5,048 bases of DNA from Dialister sp. UBA734 (GTDB lineage: Bacteria > Bacillota > Negativicutes > Veillonellales > Dialisteraceae): NCBI GenBank assembly GCA_002297935.1, contig DBLC01000100.1:1-5048 (forward strand), in the 5' to 3' direction. The notes beneath the pieces were generated by a model, which saw only the letters and a program-made list of their open reading frames with translations, searched no databases and was not told the DNA's origin. Numbering within the stretch: position 1 is the first letter of the stretch; each line of letters opens with the position of its first letter. Positions 4,731-5,048 of the stretch are shown here, piece after piece. A program made the translations under genes and the position numbers.

Positions 4731-4940
4731 GGTTCTGTTGGTACTTTTTTCGCTATCATCAACTGGTACCTTTTTCTGCGTCACAAGGTTCTGTTGGAAC
4801 TCTTTTCGCTATCATCAGCTGGCACATTTTCCTGCGTCACAAGGTTCTGTTGAAACTCTTTTCGCTATCATCAACTGATACGTTTTCCTGCGTCACAAGG
4901 TTCACGTGCAACTTGAAACCTAACGATTTCCTCTGCACAA
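4731..4940 (+). repeat. Three tandem 56-bp units plus a truncated unit
   Basis: The units at 4731-4786, 4787-4842 and 4843-4898 are each exactly 56 bp. All open with ggttctgttg, carry cgctatcatc in the middle and end with ctgcgtcacaa. They differ at about eight positions, mainly near unit positions 11-16 and 32-45. A 42-bp degenerate unit (4899-4940) keeps only the ggttc opening and a cacaa ending. The period is not a multiple of three and the frames are not open across it, so this is not protein coding. Similarity extends over the whole unit, which excludes a CRISPR repeat-spacer layout. Confidence 0.9.
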
Positions 4941-5048
4941 GAACCTTTTATTATCCAGTGCATCACTATGTTCCGCTAGTCATGCCATCGCTGCAGAACC
5001 TTTTGATGCACACTGCATCTCCATGTTCCTCTAGCCTTGCCACCGCTG
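4941..5048 (+). repeat. Tandem 55-bp units, second type, running off the edge
   Basis: Unit one (4941-4995) and unit two (4996-5048, cut by the window end) share gaacctttt, a gcatc block, atgttcc, ctag, and the ending cgctg. They do not share clear sequence with the 56-bp units beside them except that gaacc is the reverse complement of the ggttc opening. The array probably continues to the right. Confidence 0.75.

Noticed and set aside
4731..4940. CRISPR array
   Set aside because: The 56-bp units are alike across their whole length with only about eight variable positions, so there are no distinct spacers. No cas gene is present in the window.

Overview
The window carries three genes, all read leftward (minus strand), separated by unusually repeat-rich intergenic DNA. 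The nucleotidase and the TPM protein have Sec signal peptides, Shine-Dalgarno sites are strong (AAGGAG, AGGAGG), and the zinc-ribbon/TPM gene pair is a type common in Firmicutes. I infer a Firmicute. A diderm member of the Negativicutes (for example the Acidaminococcus/Phascolarctobacterium/Dialister group) is my best guess, but nothing in the window fixes the genus.

Layout, left to right. 1-339: no supported gene. It holds a 9-bp tandem repeat, a leftward promoter with an extended -10, an array of eleven 7-bp repeats that ends in a large palindrome, and the intrinsic terminator of the next gene. 340-1932 (-): a secreted 5'-nucleotidase/UDP-sugar hydrolase-type metallophosphatase; its last codons and stop lie inside another heptamer repeat. 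1933-2743: about 800 bp without a gene, holding 9-bp repeats, a nested inverted-repeat element, a duplicated CATTTCG...CGAAATG module and a heptamer array. 2744-3535 (-) and 3548-4657 (-): a TPM-domain membrane protein and, upstream of it, a tail-anchored double zinc-ribbon protein. They form a tightly coupled operon transcribed zinc ribbon first. 4658-5048: a heptamer array just upstream of that operon, then three 56-bp tandem units, a degenerate fragment, and two 55-bp units that run off the window.

The nucleotidase probably salvages phosphate and nucleosides from nucleotides outside the cytoplasmic membrane. The zinc-ribbon/TPM pair has no established function; context and topology suggest a cytoplasmic metal-binding protein and an exported TPM domain that act together at the membrane. 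The most striking property of the window is the repeat landscape: short tandem repeats of 7 and 9 bp and long ones of 55/56 bp occupy the gene borders, and in two places they overlap functional sites (a coding end and a putative promoter).
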